Of a stretch of 64,000 nt of DNA, positions 49,557-58,446 are shown piece after piece. The notes below the pieces were generated by a model. It was given only the letters and a program-made list of their open reading frames with translations. It did not search any database and was not told where the DNA came from. The position numbers and the translations under genes were made by a program. Location of the stretch: contig DATGEL010000047.1 of assembly GCA_035310145.1 (NCBI GenBank), positions 1-64,000 of the forward strand, in the 5' to 3' direction. Numbering within the stretch: position 1 is the stretch's first letter; every line of letters starts with the position of its first letter. Origin of the DNA: Dehalococcoidia bacterium (GTDB lineage Bacteria; Chloroflexota; Dehalococcoidia; CAUJGQ01).

Positions 49557-49933
49557 CTCCTTGCCGTTCGCAAGTAGTCGATCATGTACGGCGGCATTCC
49601 GTCGGAATGTTCCCGCGCGTATTGCCCGATCGCCGCGGCGATGCCGGCGAAGTCCGACAGCATCAGCGACGGCGGCACGAGTAAAACGCCCGCGTGCGGT
49701 CGTCCTTCAGCGGCGAAGCGCCTGGTCAGGTCGTCGAAATCGTCATAGTTGCGGGTGACGAAGCAGCGCCCATCCTCGGCCGCAAGCAGCAGTTGCTGCT
49801 CGTCGCTCATGCCCAACCGGCCGAACTGCTGCGATGTCGTGATATCGACGTGTTGCCTCCGCCCAATCGTGGCGATGCGTGGTGAGAGATGCTCGTCAAG
49901 GTGAAAGCGGATGCCCGGCTGCGGCGACGCCAC
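49553..49933 (-). CDS. DUF5615 PIN-like protein
   Basis: 126 residues from GTG at 49933. DUF5615 core: RFHLDEHLSPRIA at the N-terminus (first Asp), GMSDEQQLLLAAEDGRCFVTRNYDDFDDL with a second acidic cluster, and HAGVLLVPPSL. Predicted PIN-like nuclease, usually the toxin of a DUF433/DUF5615 pair. It follows a nuclease and a Dam methylase gene with a gap of only four bases, so it belongs to that operon. Its presumed antitoxin gene is in opposite orientation. Weak ribosome site TAAGG. Confidence 0.82.
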   Translation of the reverse strand: MASPQPGIRFHLDEHLSPRIATIGRRQHVDITTSQQFGRLGMSDEQQLLLAAEDGRCFVTRNYDDFDDLTRRFAAEGRPHAGVLLVPPSLMLSDFAGIAAAIGQYAREHSDGMPPYMIDYLRTARS

Positions 49934-49937
49934 GCCC

Positions 49938-50363
49938 TTACAGTTGGCCGCGGTTGGCGCGGGCGACGAAGCTCTCGAAGGAGAGAATGGTGACCAGGTC
50001 GCCGTGGCGCAGGTGCTCGTGCAGGCCGCCGCCGGTGTAAAACTCGCGCAGCTTCCAGCCGTCGCCACCCAGCACCAGGTACGCCTTCGCGTACTCGCCG
50101 CGGCTGGCCAGCACCGCCTCGGCCAGGCACATCGCCTCGTACGGCACCTTCTGCTCGGCCGTGCCCGCGACCTGCTGCCACTTCACCGAGACGAGGTACG
50201 AAACGCCGGCGCGATCGGTCGCCACGAAGTCGACCAGGTGCTTGCCGCCGCCCAGCCGCGGACCGACGTGCACCTGCTGGCTGCAGAGATAGCCGCCGCC
50301 GCGCAGCGCCGGCACGATCATCTGCTCCAGCACGGACCCGGTGCGCGTGTCGCGCGGCTGCAC
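49938..50363 (-). CDS. Putative PD-(D/E)XK nuclease, partner of Dam methylase
   Basis: 141 residues from GTG at 50363, four bases after the Dam stop. Motifs GGKHLVDFVATD (catalytic Asp) followed by YLVSVKWQQVAGTAEQKVPYEAM, with Ser-x-Lys in place of the usual Glu-x-Lys, fit a PD-(D/E)XK-type nuclease fold. The order, a methylase gene followed directly by a small nuclease-like gene, suggests a type II restriction enzyme recognising the methylase's site, but no recognition domain can be seen. Confidence 0.65.
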   Translation of the reverse strand: MQPRDTRTGSVLEQMIVPALRGGGYLCSQQVHVGPRLGGGKHLVDFVATDRAGVSYLVSVKWQQVAGTAEQKVPYEAMCLAEAVLASRGEYAKAYLVLGGDGWKLREFYTGGGLHEHLRHGDLVTILSFESFVARANRGQL

Positions 50364-50367
50364 GGCG

Positions 50368-51204
50368 TCAGACCCCTTTCAACGCCAGCACCTCGCGCGC
50401 GGGCGTGCGGTCGCCGGTGCAGCTGATCTTGCGCGGCGCTTCAAGGAACTCGAGCGTGAAGCCGAGCCGCAGGTAGAGCCGCTCAATGCGCCGCGTCGCC
50501 TGGTTGGAGAGGATCACCGGCCCCGTGTGCTCGGCAAGCCAGTGCGCCAGCCGCTCCTGGTCTGTCCAGCCGAAGCCCTCTTTTGAGTAGCGCGTGAACT
50601 CGACGTCGTAGGGCGGATCGGCGTAGATCAGGTCGCCCGGTTCGATGGGCACGGCGGCGAAATCGCCGTGCGAGAATTCCCAGCCGGCGAAGGCGGTGCG
50701 GTAGGCGCCGAAGTCGCGCGTGTAGGCGATGCGCTTGTAGCGGCCGAAGGGCACATTGAACTCGCCCTGGCGGTTGAAGCGGCAGAGGCCGTTGTAGCCG
50801 GTGCGGTTCAGGTAATAGAAGATCTCGGCGGCCTCGGCGCTCTCCGCCTGGCCGCCGGCGATCAGCGCGTTGAAGCGATCGCGCTGGGTGTAATACAGCG
50901 CCTCATCGTTCGCCATCGGCGTCGTGGCGAGCAGGCCGCGCTTCAGCCAGCGGTAGAAGTTGACCGCGTGCGGGTTGATGTCGTTGAGCAGCGCTCGCTC
51001 GGGCAAGAGGCCGAGCGTGACGGCCAGTCCGCCGCAGAGCGGCTCGACCAGCCGCCGCTGCCGGTGCGCCTGCCACAGTGGGCGCAGGTGCGGCACCAGC
51101 CAGCGCTTGCCGCCGGCCCACTTCAGCGGCGGGCGCGGTCCCGCCGGGGCGCCGCCGGCGCCGTCGCGATCGATTGCCAGCGGCTGCCGCTTGATCGCGA
51201 CCAC
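50368..51204 (-). CDS. D12-class DNA adenine methyltransferase (Dam-like)
   Basis: 278 residues from GTG at 51204 (GGGAGG upstream). D12 class N6-adenine methyltransferase: PPLKWAGGKRWLVPHL at the N-terminus (SAM-binding motif X), LVEPLCGGLAVTLGLLP (motif I), YYLNRTGYNGLCRFNRQGEFNVPFGRYK, and catalytic IYADPPYDVEF (motif IV). Members commonly methylate GATC or related sites. First gene of a three-gene operon with the nuclease and DUF5615 genes. An in-frame upstream extension lacks a ribosome site. Confidence 0.92.
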   Translation of the reverse strand: MVAIKRQPLAIDRDGAGGAPAGPRPPLKWAGGKRWLVPHLRPLWQAHRQRRLVEPLCGGLAVTLGLLPERALLNDINPHAVNFYRWLKRGLLATTPMANDEALYYTQRDRFNALIAGGQAESAEAAEIFYYLNRTGYNGLCRFNRQGEFNVPFGRYKRIAYTRDFGAYRTAFAGWEFSHGDFAAVPIEPGDLIYADPPYDVEFTRYSKEGFGWTDQERLAHWLAEHTGPVILSNQATRRIERLYLRLGFTLEFLEAPRKISCTGDRTPAREVLALKGV

Positions 51205-51349
51205 GCGCCCTCCCGCGCCGCGCCCCGCCGAGCGCGGCGGGCGAGCGCGCGACCCTGTCAAATCTGCCGAAGCTACTCATGAGTCTGCGGCTTCGCCGCG
51301 CCGGGCGCAACGCACGGCCGTGCCGGCGGCGACATGCTACGCTGCGCCA

Positions 51350-52327
51350 ATGACTGTTCCGGATCGTCGCCCCTGGCCGCTGCCGCGAGCGGCGTTGCAG
51401 CGCTTCGCCGATCGCGTGGCGCCGGACAGCCGCGCGGTCAGTGTGCGCCGGCTCGGCGGCGGCCTCGATGCCGCCATGCACGCGCTCGATCTGCTGCTGC
51501 CCTCCGGCGAGCGGCTGCGGCTGGTGCTGCGTCGCTACGTGGCGGAGCTGGAAGCAGACCACGCGGGCATGCCGGAGCGGGGCTGGCACGCCCTGCGCCT
51601 GCTGGGACAGGTGAGCTACCCGGCGCCGCGCCCCGTCTGGTTCGACCCCGCGGGCGAGCTGTTCGGCACGCCCGCGCTGGCGATGACGCGATTGCCGGGC
51701 CGCACGCAGCTGCACCCGCGCGATTATGCCGCCTGGCTGCGCGAGCTGGCCGGGGCGCTGGCCGCGCTGCACCGGGCGCCGCTCGCCGGCCTGAACCTCG
51801 ACGGCCTGCCCGGCCCCGGCCACCACCGCGCGATGGCGCTGAAGCACAGCCGGCAGCCGGATGTGCTGGCCACGCCGTACGTCGACGGCCCCGCCCTGGC
51901 CGCGGCGCTGGCGCAGGGCACCCCGCCCGCGGCGCCGGCCGCGCTCGTGCACGGCGATTACTGGGCCGGCAACACGCTCTGGCGCCGCGGCCGGCTCTGC
52001 GGCGTGGTGGACTGGGACCATGCCGGCGTGGACGACCCGGCCCTCGACGTGGCTACCTGCCGGCTGGACCTGGCGCTGCTCGAAGGCCCGGCCGCGGCCG
52101 ATGCCTTTCTCGCCGCCTATGAAGCCGCCGCGGGTCGGCGCGTGTCCGGGCTGGACTGGTGGGATCTCGCGGCAATCACGGCGCCGCTGCCGGACCCCGC
52201 CCGCTGGCTGCCGGGCTACCACGATTTCGCCCGCCACGATGTCACGGCAGACGCGATGCGCGCCCGCCTGCGCGCCTTCGCCGATACCGCGCTGCGCCGC
52301 GCAGCCGCCATCCCCCCGACTGTCTGA
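51350..52327 (+). CDS. Aminoglycoside phosphotransferase (APH)-family kinase
   Basis: 325 residues. APH/ChoK-like small-molecule kinase: catalytic loop LVHGDYWAGNTLW and the metal motif VVDWDHAGVDDPALDVA are clear, with an N-terminal lobe RLGGGLDAAMHALDLLLPSGERL. Phosphorylates a small molecule; the true substrate is unknown and antibiotic resistance need not be involved. ATG at 51350. Divergent from the Dam operon. Confidence 0.87.
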   Translation: MTVPDRRPWPLPRAALQRFADRVAPDSRAVSVRRLGGGLDAAMHALDLLLPSGERLRLVLRRYVAELEADHAGMPERGWHALRLLGQVSYPAPRPVWFDPAGELFGTPALAMTRLPGRTQLHPRDYAAWLRELAGALAALHRAPLAGLNLDGLPGPGHHRAMALKHSRQPDVLATPYVDGPALAAALAQGTPPAAPAALVHGDYWAGNTLWRRGRLCGVVDWDHAGVDDPALDVATCRLDLALLEGPAAADAFLAAYEAAAGRRVSGLDWWDLAAITAPLPDPARWLPGYHDFARHDVTADAMRARLRAFADTALRRAAAIPPTV

Positions 52328-52591
52328 TCGCCGCGCCATCGGTGGCAGCTCACGTCACGGCGCGCGCGGGTGCCATGCCATGGCCGCTTCGCGCCGGCCG
52401 AACTCGCCCCACAAGGCCGTGTTTCGCTGGCTCCCGACGGATTGCTCGACGCCGGAAGGGTCCTCTCCTGCCTCTGATGCTCCGTATCACGCGGAACGCG
52501 GGGTGCTCTCGGGAGAAGGAGAGGGGCGGGGCCGAGACGCCGTGCGTTCAACTCGCGCGTCGGATGGCGTGATTCTTCGTGAAGCCGCCAG

Positions 52592-52816
52592 CTACACGGG
52601 CAAGGCGGGCGTTTTCGTGGCTCGCGCCCGCCGCGTCCGCAGCGCGGCAAGCAGCCGCGCCGGCCAGCTCCGCGGCCGGCCGGCGCCTGGCTCGGGCGGG
52701 CCCAGCCGTTCCAGCTCGTCCGCAAGGCGCTGGCGGCGTTCTGCCGCCGGCAAGATCACATCGTTGCGAATGCGGTGCAGGTACGCTGCCTCGAAGTCCT
52801 GGGCTGCGCTGATCAT
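52592..52816 (-). CDS. Small hypothetical protein
   Basis: 74 residues from ATG at 52816, AGGAG six bases upstream. Helical, with an N-terminal MISAAQDFEAAYLHRIRNDV and a basic C-terminus. No family recognised. The intervals on either side (52328-52591 and 52817-52982) hold no further gene; 52440-52530 shows CCTCTCC...GGAGAGGGGCGGGGCC, a possible relic of the dispersed repeat. Confidence 0.45.
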   Translation of the reverse strand: MISAAQDFEAAYLHRIRNDVILPAAERRQRLADELERLGPPEPGAGRPRSWPARLLAALRTRRARATKTPALPV

Positions 52817-52982
52817 GTCTGGCTCCTGCGCGCGGCGGTCGTCGCGCGGCTGAACTCCACCGTTCCTGTCTGCAGTCTGCCGCTGCGGCAGCAGGCTGCC
52901 ATCGAAGGAACTGGGGATTCTTGCCGCGGCCGTCGCGGCGGTGTCGATAGCAAGGAATGATCACAGGGGGTCGGCGGGCGCT

Positions 52983-55919
52983 TTACGCGAGGGCGTGACG
53001 CAGGGCGAAGGCGGTGGCCTCGGCGCGGTTCTGGGCGCCGGTCTTCTCGAAGATGTGGCTGACGTGCCGGTTCACGGTGTTGATGCTCAGCACCAGCGTC
53101 TCACCGATCTCGCGGTTGCTCTTGCCCGCGGCGACCAGGCGCAGCACCTCGATCTCCCGCTCGCTGAGGCCGGCGGGCAGAGCAGGCCGGCGAGCACGTT
53201 CTTGCTCGCCTTCCGCCGCCGCGAGCACGGCGGCGGCCTGCTCCGCCAGCCGCGCCATGCCCAGCTCTGCCGCGATTTGCTGCGCCGCCGCGGCGAGCTC
53301 CCGCGCACGGGCCTGGTCGTCGCGCCGGCCGCGACGGATCAGCATGGCCGCGAAGTCGTGGAGCGTCGCGGCCTCCCCGGGCCGGCCGCCCATCCGCCGG
53401 TTCAGCGCCAGGGCCTGCTCGAAGTGCTGCTCGGCCGCCTCCCAGCGAGCGAGCGTCGCGGCAAGCAGGGCAAGATAGCGCTGCACGGAGCCAAGCCAGG
53501 CGTGTGAAAGACCGACGAGGGCGTTGCTGTCGCCATGCGGCAGCAGGTACTCGTACAGCACCTCGGCGCGCTGCCGATCGCCGACGAACGCGCACACCTC
53601 GGCCGCCATTGCCAGCGAGCCGCAGGCGGCCGGTGTGCGGGCGATGCTGCTGAAGCGATCGGCGGCCAACTGCTCGAACGAAAGCCGCGCCTCGGTCTCG
53701 TGGCCGAGGTCGCTGTGCATCACGGCGATCGGCAGGTGAATGGGCAGATGCGGATAGCGCGCGACCATCGCGCCGAGGGCGGCGAGCGCTGCTTCCTGCT
53801 GGCCCAGCGCCCGCACCAGCACGATCTGGTGGGCGGCCGCGGTGATCACGGCGTCAGCGGAGATCTCGGTGCCGATGGCGCTCACCTCCTGCATGAGGCG
53901 GCCGGCATCGGCGAAGCGGCCCGCGAACAAGGCACTCGCCGTCTCCACGCAGCGGGCGTACCAGCGGTACTGTGGCTGGCGCAGCGCCTCCGCCCGCCGC
54001 GTGTACTCGTCGACCGCGGCGAGCGCGGCCGGAATGTCGCCGATCGCGACGAGGTCTTCGGCGTAGTTTGAGCGGGCCTGCATCTCCAGCGCCGCGTTGT
54101 TCTGCCTGCGGGCGATCGCCAGCATCTCGCTCGCGATCGCCAGGCGCTCGGCGAGGGCCGGCGCCGGGTAGAGCGAGAGCTTCAGCCCGTCGAGCGCGAT
54201 GCCAAGCGCCGCCGCGTCGCCAAGCTGCCGTGCCTCCTGCACCGCGTCGCGGCTCAGTGTTTCGGCCTGCGCCCAACCCGGCCGGAAGATCTGCACGCGG
54301 GCCAGGCGCGCCCGGGCACGCACGCGCAGCGAGGCTGCCTCCGGCGGCAGCGCCGCGGCGGCCTCCTGCAACAGGGCGAGCCGCGCGTCGTCGAGGAAGC
54401 TCATGTTGGCGCCACTCGTCAGCCCCAGCGCCGCGGCCGCGAACTCGACGGCGCCGCGGAACTCACGGGCCCTCACCGCCGCCTCCATGAACCGGGTATC
54501 GGCGGCCGTGAAGTCGCCGGACTGGCGCAGCGCCTCGCCCAGCGCGAGCAGCCGCTCGCAGCGCTGGCGACCGGTCGGCGTGCCCGTGGCCGGCAGCGTC
54601 TGCAGCGCCTGCTCGTAGCAGGCGGCGGCCTCTTCGTACGCCAGGTTCTGCATCGCCTGGTCGCCGGCCCGCCGCAGGTAGGCGACGGCGCGCGGCGCGG
54701 CGGCGCTGATGCCCGCGTGGTGGAAGTGCGCGGCCAGCTCCGCCAGGTGCGCGTCCACTTCCAGCCGCCAGAGGCCCTCCAGGGCATCACCGACGGCGTG
54801 GTGCAGCCGCGCCCGCTGCGCCGCCGGGGTGCCGTAGTAGATGGTGTCGCGGATCAGCACGTGCGCGAAGCGCATCCGCCCCGGCGTGCCGGCGGCGCCC
54901 GCGACGATGCCGGCGCGTTCCGCCTCCTCCAGTGCGGTGAGCAGCGCGTCGCCGGCGAGCGGTCCAACCGCCTCCAGCGCCGCGATCGTGAAGTCGCGAC
55001 CGAGTACGGCGGCATGCAGCAACGTCTCGTTGGAGGCAGCGGAGAGGCGGCCGAGCCGGAAACGGATGGTGTCCCGCACCGTGGCCGGCACGGGAAGCGG
55101 TCCGGCGCCTGCCACAGGCCCCTGATCGAGCAGCACGCGCGCGAGCTCGCTCAGGAAGAACGGGTTGCCTTCCGACCGCTGGAACAGCTCGGCGCGTACG
55201 CGGTCTGACAACGGCTGCGGCATGAGCCTGGCGGTGAACGTATCGACGTCCGTCTCACTCAACCCACCCAGACGGACGACCGTGCCGGCGCTGTGGCGCG
55301 GGAGATCGGCGATGACGTGCAGGAGTGGATGCCCCGGCGCAAGCTCCGAGCCGCGGTAGGCGCCCGCGAGCATGATCCGGCTCTCCGCGATCGAGGCGAG
55401 CAGGAACTGCAGCAGCTGCAGTGAAGCCATGTCGGCCCGGTGCAGATCGTCAAGCAGGATGCAGAGCGGATGCTCCGTGGCCGCGGCCCTCAGTAGCAGG
55501 GCCACGCCGTCGAACAGGCGGAAGCGCTCCTGCGCCGGCTCAAGCACCGGCAATGCCGGCGGCTCGGGACACGCTGCAAGGACCTCCGGGCAGGCCGGGG
55601 CCACCGCTGCCAGCAGCTCGCGCAGTCCGGGCAGCGCCTCGGTCCGCGCGGCATCGAGCCAGCCCCGCAGCACCTGCCGCCAGGGCCAGTACGGCGGTGC
55701 GCCGCCGTCCTCCGAGCAGCGTCCCCAGAGAACGGCGACCTCCTGGCCCAGCGCATCTGCCGCGGCGGCTTCCAGCAAGCGCGACTTGCCCATGCCGGCG
55801 TCGCCGTCGATCAGCACGACGCGTCCTTCGCCGCGCCGCACGCCCTGCAGCGCCTCCCGCAGCAGCGTGCGCTCCAGCCGGCGGCCGACAAACGGTGTGG
55901 CCAGAAGCGTGTTTGCCAC
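52983..55919 (-). CDS. LuxR-type AAA ATPase transcriptional regulator (LAL/MalT-like)
   Basis: 978 residues. Residues ~10-190: AAA/NACHT-like ATPase with Walker A GDAGMGKSRL and Walker B CILLDDLHRAD. Residues ~400-880: TPR-like helical repeats. C-terminus ~905-978: LuxR DNA-binding domain GLSEREIEVLRLVAAGKSNREIGETLVLSINTVNRHVSHIF. A signal-dependent transcriptional activator of the LAL type. GTG at 55919; the ribosome site is weak. The targets are not evident; no metabolic operon is adjacent. Confidence 0.92.
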   Translation of the reverse strand: MANTLLATPFVGRRLERTLLREALQGVRRGEGRVVLIDGDAGMGKSRLLEAAAADALGQEVAVLWGRCSEDGGAPPYWPWRQVLRGWLDAARTEALPGLRELLAAVAPACPEVLAACPEPPALPVLEPAQERFRLFDGVALLLRAAATEHPLCILLDDLHRADMASLQLLQFLLASIAESRIMLAGAYRGSELAPGHPLLHVIADLPRHSAGTVVRLGGLSETDVDTFTARLMPQPLSDRVRAELFQRSEGNPFFLSELARVLLDQGPVAGAGPLPVPATVRDTIRFRLGRLSAASNETLLHAAVLGRDFTIAALEAVGPLAGDALLTALEEAERAGIVAGAAGTPGRMRFAHVLIRDTIYYGTPAAQRARLHHAVGDALEGLWRLEVDAHLAELAAHFHHAGISAAAPRAVAYLRRAGDQAMQNLAYEEAAACYEQALQTLPATGTPTGRQRCERLLALGEALRQSGDFTAADTRFMEAAVRAREFRGAVEFAAAALGLTSGANMSFLDDARLALLQEAAAALPPEAASLRVRARARLARVQIFRPGWAQAETLSRDAVQEARQLGDAAALGIALDGLKLSLYPAPALAERLAIASEMLAIARRQNNAALEMQARSNYAEDLVAIGDIPAALAAVDEYTRRAEALRQPQYRWYARCVETASALFAGRFADAGRLMQEVSAIGTEISADAVITAAAHQIVLVRALGQQEAALAALGAMVARYPHLPIHLPIAVMHSDLGHETEARLSFEQLAADRFSSIARTPAACGSLAMAAEVCAFVGDRQRAEVLYEYLLPHGDSNALVGLSHAWLGSVQRYLALLAATLARWEAAEQHFEQALALNRRMGGRPGEAATLHDFAAMLIRRGRRDDQARARELAAAAQQIAAELGMARLAEQAAAVLAAAEGEQERARRPALPAGLSEREIEVLRLVAAGKSNREIGETLVLSINTVNRHVSHIFEKTGAQNRAEATAFALRHALA

Positions 55920-56121
55920 CCCGGACGCCTCGTAACCGGTTCAGTCCGCGTGCAGATTCGTCCTAATCACCATAAACGGCGCCTGGCGGCCGAATCGTCC
56001 GAGGAAGGAGGCGCAAATTCGTTGCAAGTTCGCAGGGCAGGGCCGCGCCGACGGGTGCGCGCATCCGACAGCCGAGGTTCCGGCGCTGCCGCATTTCGAC
56101 CAACTCCGTGCGCCGGCCGCG

Positions 56122-56652
56122 TTACCCTCCCCGCGCGCCGATCAATGCCACGGCCAGCACGCACGGGTCCGATGACTTGTTGCGCCAGGCGTGGCGGGTG
56201 CCGTTCTGCACCACGCAGTCGCCTGCCCGCAGCAGCCGCTCGGCGCCGTCGTCCAGCTCCAGCCAGACCTCGCCGGAGATGACGAGGTCGATATCGATCG
56301 TGTCCGTGGTGTGCATGCCGGGATGCTCCGGCTCTATCACCTCGGCCAGACCGGGCAGCTTCTGGTTCAGCTCGGCGAAGGCCGCGGCCATGTCCAGGTC
56401 CGCCGGCATGGTGATGGTCGCCGGACCAAGAGTGACGAAGGCGAAGCGGAAGCCGCCGGCGAGCGGAAACCAGCCCTGCATCGGTGGGGCGCTGCCGTCG
56501 CTGGGTAGTTGCACCGTCTGGTCGGCGCCCCAGATGATGTGGAACTCGCCGCCGGGCACGAGGCCGACGGTGACCGGCGGCAGCGGCTCGTCGCTGACGA
56601 ACACGGATTTGCCCTCCGCCGTCCGCCTGGTCACCACGCGCCGCACGTTCAT
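56122..56652 (-). CDS. Cupin-domain protein
   Basis: 176 residues from ATG at 56652 (GAGGAGG five bases upstream). Cupin fold with HPGMHTTDTIDIDLVISGEVWLELDDG (motif 1, one His-type ligand set) and CVVQNGTRHAWRNKSSDPCVL (motif 2). The metal set is a variant. Enzymatic or ligand-binding role unknown. Divergent from the Lrp-type regulator gene, 155 bases away, so that regulator may control it. Confidence 0.82.
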   Translation of the reverse strand: MNVRRVVTRRTAEGKSVFVSDEPLPPVTVGLVPGGEFHIIWGADQTVQLPSDGSAPPMQGWFPLAGGFRFAFVTLGPATITMPADLDMAAAFAELNQKLPGLAEVIEPEHPGMHTTDTIDIDLVISGEVWLELDDGAERLLRAGDCVVQNGTRHAWRNKSSDPCVLAVALIGARGG

Positions 56653-56807
56653 CGCGTCCTCCTCGCCGCTCGTCTGGCGCGTACGCTGCGCCGTGGCTGT
56701 GCGGGATGTCAAGAAGCAAGGCGGCAGGCTGGCGATCGACGGCCCATGCTAGACTTTTTTCGCGGCCACGCTCAGATTCACCAGCCGGCAGGCCGCCAGG
56801 GTTGCGA

Positions 56808-57731
56808 ATGGACGATCTCGACCGGCGCATTATCGAGGAATTGCAGCTCGACCCGCGGGTGTCCTACGCCGCGCTGGGCAAGCAGCTCGGCGTCTCCGGC
56901 ATGACCGCGGCCACGCGGCTCAACCGCCTGCGCGACACGGAGCTGCTGCGCTGCCGGGCGCTGCCCAACCTGGCGCAGCTCGGCCTCACAACCGAGGTCT
57001 TCGGCTTCGTGCAGACCGAGCTTGGGGCGCTGCCCGAGATCCTGGCGATCCTGCGCACCTCGCCGTATGTGCTGCGGGCCGACCGCGTGACGGGCGAGTT
57101 CGAGCTGGGCTTCCAGGCGGCGCTGCCCTCAGAGACGGCGCTCGGCAGCCTGATGCGCGAGCTGCAGGGCGTGCGCGGCCTGCGCCGGCTGGTGATCCAC
57201 CACGTGCTCGAAACCGTGAAGCAGGACGACGGCTGGGCGGCCGTGTTCGCCGACGACGCGCCCAAAGCGGAGGCGCCGTACGAGCTGGCGCCCGGCGCCA
57301 CGCTGCCGAAGGCGCTGGAGCCGAAGGTGGCGCTGGCCGCCGCCTGGGTCGACGCGCTCGTGCGCGCCGACGGCGAGCGGCTGCGCCAGCTGTCGGCGCC
57401 GGAGATTGTCTACACGCTCAGCGAGCCGCACCCCGCCGCCGGCACCTGGCAGGGCATCGCTGCGATCGAAGAACAGGCGCAGCGCACGCGGCAAGCCTAC
57501 CGGCGGCTGTGGTACCGCATCGTGCACGTGGCCGAGGCGCAGGAGCCGTACGCGATCGTGATCGACGCGCTCAGCCCGGTGGAGACGCGCCGCGGCAACG
57601 TGGGCACGGCCTTCTCACGCCTGGCCTTCGCCTTCGCCAACAACCGCGTCGAGCGCGTCACCAACCTCGGCCAGATGACGATCCCCGACGTCTCGCTGGG
57701 CGGGCCGTTCTACCCCAAGCTGCCGGGCTAA
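56808..57731 (+). CDS. Lrp/AsnC-type regulator fused to a SnoaL-like domain
   Basis: 307 residues. N-terminal winged HTH (LDRRIIEELQLDPRVSYAALGKQLGVSGMTAATRLNRLRD, residues 3-42), then a RAM-like ligand domain (LGLTTEVFGFVQTELGALPEIL ... VLRADRVTGEFELGFQAAL). From ~residue 180 a second domain (KVALAAAWVDALVRADGERLRQLSAPEIVYTL) fits the SnoaL/NTF2-like fold. This fusion would couple DNA binding to a small ligand. It probably controls the divergent cupin gene and/or itself. A 72-bp element copy begins three bases after the stop. Confidence 0.82.
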   Translation: MDDLDRRIIEELQLDPRVSYAALGKQLGVSGMTAATRLNRLRDTELLRCRALPNLAQLGLTTEVFGFVQTELGALPEILAILRTSPYVLRADRVTGEFELGFQAALPSETALGSLMRELQGVRGLRRLVIHHVLETVKQDDGWAAVFADDAPKAEAPYELAPGATLPKALEPKVALAAAWVDALVRADGERLRQLSAPEIVYTLSEPHPAAGTWQGIAAIEEQAQRTRQAYRRLWYRIVHVAEAQEPYAIVIDALSPVETRRGNVGTAFSRLAFAFANNRVERVTNLGQMTIPDVSLGGPFYPKLPG

Positions 57732-57734
57732 GAC

Positions 57735-57806
57735 ATGGGTTCAAAACCGGCGTTCACATGCGATCGCACACCTGCAAGCGGAAACCCGAGCCGGTTTTGA
57801 ACCCAT
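57735..57806 (-). repeat. 72-bp dispersed palindromic element, copy B
   Basis: Perfect 17-bp terminal inverted repeats ATGGGTTCAAAACCGGC / GCCGGTTTTGAACCCAT. Core TGCGATCGCA is itself palindromic. In reverse complement it aligns to 4783-4854 without gaps. It lies between two convergent genes, where it could also act as a bidirectional terminator. Confidence 0.88.
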
Positions 57807-57829
57807 CCGTAAGACGGGAAGCGCCCGCG

Positions 57830-58228
57830 CTACTGTACGCCCATCGCCGTCACCGTCTCGGGGCGGATGCGTACGATCGTGCGCGGATTGTTCGTGTCGT
57901 GCGCCGGGTAGAGGCGGCCGCCGTACTTCATCGAGAGCTTGTCGATGCTCTCCTCGCCGCCCTGCGTCGTGATCTCGATCGCCTTGCCGATCACGGTCAC
58001 GCGGCGGTAGGGCCGCTCGTGGTCGTAGATCGTGAGGGCGACGCCGGGGTTGCGCTTCAGGTTCTTGATCCAGGCGCGGCTCTGCGCGCCGTTGATCAGC
58101 ACGTTGTCGCCGTCCATGTCCACCCAGACGATCGTGTTGCGCGGCGTGCCGTCCTTGCCCACCGTCGCCACCGCGACGAAGTTCTTCTCCTCAAACAGCT
58201 TGCGCTGCTCCGGCGAAAGCGTTGCCAT
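57830..58228 (-). CDS. PPOX-class (F420/FMN-type) protein
   Basis: 132 residues from ATG at 58228 (GGGGAG four bases upstream). Split-barrel fold of pyridoxamine-5'-phosphate oxidase type: LFEEKNFVAVATVGKDGTPRNTIVWVDMDGDNVLINGA, then AWIKNLKRNPGVALTIYDHERPYRRVTVIGKA, a pattern common to F420-dependent reductases of the PPOX family. Substrate unknown; flavin or F420 cannot be distinguished by eye. Confidence 0.87.
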   Translation of the reverse strand: MATLSPEQRKLFEEKNFVAVATVGKDGTPRNTIVWVDMDGDNVLINGAQSRAWIKNLKRNPGVALTIYDHERPYRRVTVIGKAIEITTQGGEESIDKLSMKYGGRLYPAHDTNNPRTIVRIRPETVTAMGVQ

Positions 58229-58446
58229 GCCTCTCCCCTCGGCCTGTACTCTCTGCGGGGTCAACGGTCACGCGTTGCGAGTGTTCACCCCCATCTTACG
58301 GCGGCCGCGCCAATGGGCGAGCCCCGCGTGCGGCCGCCCGTTTCCGGGCCGCATGCGCCGCGCTTGACCGTGCGCCGGTTTTCCACAGAATAGGGATACC
58401 CCGGCGCGGCCGACTGCCGATCGCCGCCTGTCCAGCGGAGGCGCCC

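Noticed and set aside
56748-56760. T-rich run between the cupin and Lrp genes as a terminator
   Set aside because: No stable stem precedes it; more likely part of a promoter.
58366-58383. Third copy of the 72-bp element
   Set aside because: Only CCGGTTTT is shared; the flanks do not align.
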